Shown piece by piece: positions 58,876-64,000 of a stretch of 64,000 bases of DNA. The translations under genes and the position numbers were made by a program. The stretch is from Niebla homalea (taxonomy: Eukaryota > Ascomycota > Lecanoromycetes > Lecanorales > Ramalinaceae). Each line of letters starts with the position of its first letter. Position 1 is the stretch's first letter. The stretch covers positions 496,001-560,000 of the forward strand of contig JAHGAU010000013.1 of the NCBI GenBank assembly GCA_019925105.1, read 5' to 3'. The notes below the pieces were generated by a model. That model did no database searches, was not told the origin of the DNA, and saw nothing but the letters and a program-made list of their open reading frames with translations.

Positions 58876-60215
58876 TCTGATGGACTGTTCTGCCCAGTCG
58901 TAGAGGGCAGCTAATTCGATAGGTTGGGGAGAGGTTCCACACTCCACATCTATTAGTGTTCTTCAAGCCGTTCTCTGGGAGATCTGAGCAATGTTCGGAG
59001 CGCTGTGTAAGAGGATTACTTGAGGAGTCTGTCTTAACGCTGAAGAAGGGTTTGAGGCATTATGAATGTTGAAGATCGTAGGCATTGGAAGCACGAGGTT
59101 AGAGAATGAGTGTAACCTCTCGAGATGATTTCCGCATGATCTTATAATATTTACATAAACACAACTCGCTCTTAAAGGATGCCCAGATAAAAACGCATCT
59201 AAGGAAATTGACTATGTGACGAGGCTTGACGTATAACTCAGTTATTAGCAGATATTTACTCGAGTTCCCTCGACTTCCTCAAGGCTGAAGCTGAAACAAG
59301 CAACCCTAAGGCTAGTTCTAGAAAAACGCTAGCCCTTCAAGCCTTTATAGTCAATAGTCATCATGCGTCTATATCGAAAGCTTCGAATTATTTGAACACA
59401 GACTTAGATTTGACTGCATGCGTGATGGGAGGACAGCGGGGAGGAAAGACCATGGATAGTATTCTAGTGCAAGGCAAAATATCTAAAAGTGCTGCACCGC
59501 TTGGGCTTTGGGTGGATGGTGTCCCGGTAGAATCTTCTCAAAGTACTTCTGTCCTGCTGGGGATCGTTCTTGACTGTTTGCCGTTTACGGAATACGTCTT
59601 GTTGAATCCTCTAGAACCAGAGCTAGATCTTCGGGCATGGATATTGAAGATGCGTAAAAGGTCATGTCCCTGCAGGACCTGCTGGCACTTGTCCCTCAGA
59701 TAAGCTTCCATGGAAGGTACAGTTGTTCTCGAAGTGGGTAGATCTAGTCGCAATGGAGCAACCTTCCAGAACAGTTTAGTAGCTCCGGTCGAGCCCAGTT
59801 GCTCAGAATATCATCGTTGCAACTCGTCGCTAGACTTGGATCGGTAATGATCGGACTCTTTATGCCACTACCGGTTCCATTACCAGCTACTCGGTCGCCC
59901 TGCCGCTGTCATCATCTTGTCCAAATAACCTGTACACTTCCGGAGCGGACTTCTGCCATGTACCTTGGTCAAGTGTGTGTGTACTGAACAGTATTATTGT
60001 GTTACTATTTTGGCCATTTTGGCTGGTGTCAACGAGGGAGTTTGGGCCAAGCGCTTCTCACTTCTCAGCCTGTCGGGACGTACGAGGGTTGGTGGTCGGA
60101 TGTGAGCTTAGCCGCTTGAGGTTAGAAGGTGAATGTCTAAGAGCTAGACTGCTAGAGCCTGTGCCCTGTGGAGCCAGAGAGCCAGAGCGAGCGACAAGTG
60201 ATTGATTCCCAGAAG
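58876..60215. other. 1.3-kb divergent intergenic region
   Basis: This holds the promoters of SCP160 and the PAK kinase. A 103-codon plus frame (59392-59703) has no recognised feature and no PH domain. An AT-rich stretch lies at 59130-59160. Confidence 0.5.
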
Positions 60216-63021
<2,806 letters not shown>

Positions 63022-63650
63022 AGTGAGTCGAGCCAGGAGGCTTACCCTTTTGCGCGTCGCAGAAGACATGTTTTTCGTGGGGAGCCGGCCACGCTTCTGG
63101 CGCTAGGGACGATTTTGATACCCATAAAATTTGGCGACGAGTGATTTATAATGACATCAAGCAAGATTTACTCAAATACCCTGAGCGGATGTCCAGCATT
63201 ATCTGAGAGGCCACAGCTTTGATGATTCGGTCAAACTGTATACTCAGAAAGTATGCAACATATCTTGCATTTTCAAGATGCTGAAAGATTTTGAGATCAA
63301 TGATAGCAATTCCAGGAGCGCGTGTAGAGGGTTGATCGCTCATACGGCATCTTCATATCTCGGATTGATAGTCTATGAATGACTTATGTCAAGTCTACTT
63401 GATAGATTCACGGGGATCTAAAATGAGGCGGGTTCCACAGATTTACTGAAGCTCCAAACATAGAACTTGTATATCATATCTAGTTTTTTTCAGACGTCAT
63501 CCCGGTTCTATCAAGCCACGACGGTGGCGCAGTCTCAAGGCTGCCATTAAATCATTTGGTCCTTCGTTTCCCCCACCCAGTGGTCTATATGTCTCTCCGC
63601 ATTCCCTTCACTTGACATATTGTTCTTCATTTTTCGAGTACAACTTGACC
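63022..63650. other. intergenic
   Basis: About 630 bases between the PAK gene and HSE1, both plus strand. It holds the kinase 3' end and the HSE1 promoter. A 65-codon reverse frame has no features. Confidence 0.5.
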
Positions 63651-64000
63651 ATGTTTCGCGCTCAGCAGAATGTGTTCGACGAAGCCGTTGGTAAGTCATT
63701 CCCCTTGCAACTCCCAAGTGAGGCAGCTGTTGATCCATTCAACAGCGAAAGCGACGGATGAGAATCTGACCTCTGAGAATTGGGAGTACATACTTGTATA
63801 TCCCTCTCATGATCTCTGGTGAAATGAGGGGTGCTAAATCGGCCAGGATGTTTGTGATCGAGTGGGAGCCGAAGACTCAGGGTGAGCATTGCGCCGAACG
63901 GAATGGAGATGGTACATATTGATTGATATTTTCCAGGCCGAAAGATGCAGTTGCCGCGATGATCAAGCGTATGGCTCACCGCAATGCCAACGTACAACTA
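63651..64000 (+). CDS. HSE1: ESCRT-0 subunit Hse1, 5' part
   Basis: Hse1 pairs with Vps27 in ESCRT-0 to sort ubiquitinated cargo at endosomes. Four exons are visible, join(63651..63690, 63746..63795, 63847..63881, 63937..>64000), giving the first 63 residues. The start MFRAQQNVFDEAV and the VHS domain opening ([27 protein letters not shown], then AVAAMIKRMAHRNANVQL) match fungal Hse1 closely. The UIM and SH3 domains must lie beyond the window. Introns are 51-55 nt and each keeps frame. Confidence 0.92.

Overview
This is a gene-dense stretch of nuclear DNA from a filamentous ascomycete (Pezizomycotina). The evidence is many short GT-AG introns of about 45-70 nt, branch points of the CTAAC/CTGAC type, and a set of fungal-type genes (KAR9, MTM1, a KP4-like killer protein, a DUF1752/DUF3295 protein, a CHY zinc-finger protein, HP1 with a very short first exon). 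The order cannot be fixed from sequence alone; a dothideomycete or related leotiomyceta lineage is a guess. No viral genome, transposon, CRISPR array, rRNA or clear tRNA was seen.

Layout. 0.7-10.5 kb: MON1 (-) and the 1,874-residue DOP1 (+) diverge from one 381-bp promoter, followed by a small mitochondrial membrane protein. 11-16 kb: a KP4-like secreted killer protein (-) stands alone, then the mitochondrial carrier MTM1 (+). 16-24.7 kb: KAR9 (-), an orphan protein with a CH-like patch (-), a five-exon acylphosphatase (-), a secreted cysteine-rich protein (-) and a MARVEL-like four-helix membrane protein (+). 25-32 kb: an ataxin-10 homologue (-), an MFS monocarboxylate-type permease (-) and the palmitoyltransferase SWF1 (-). 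32-43 kb: RAP1 (+), a small single-pass membrane protein (+), LSB5 (-), a nuclear-looking orphan (+), HP1 (-) and CCT5 (+). 42.8-47.6 kb is a 4.8-kb gene-poor gap. It is followed by a DUF1752/DUF3295 regulator (+), a second 2.3-kb gap, a CCCH/CHY zinc-finger protein (+), the KH-repeat protein SCP160 (-), a Cla4-type PAK kinase (+) and the start of the ESCRT-0 gene HSE1 (+), cut by the window end.

The genes are mostly housekeeping and do not form an operon or a biosynthetic cluster. Membrane trafficking is well represented (MON1, DOP1, SWF1, LSB5, HSE1), as are chromosome-end and heterochromatin factors (RAP1, HP1) and polarity or cytoskeleton (KAR9, the PAK, CCT5), but I see no proof that the neighbours are co-regulated. 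The exon structures below were built by joining reading frames at splice sites that keep the frame and restore family-conserved sequence. The most unusual items are very small coding exons (7, 9, 10, 13 and 15 nt), a probable GC-AG intron, a 602-nt repeat-filled intron, a 46-bp tandem promoter duplication, the killer-protein gene, and several orphans.
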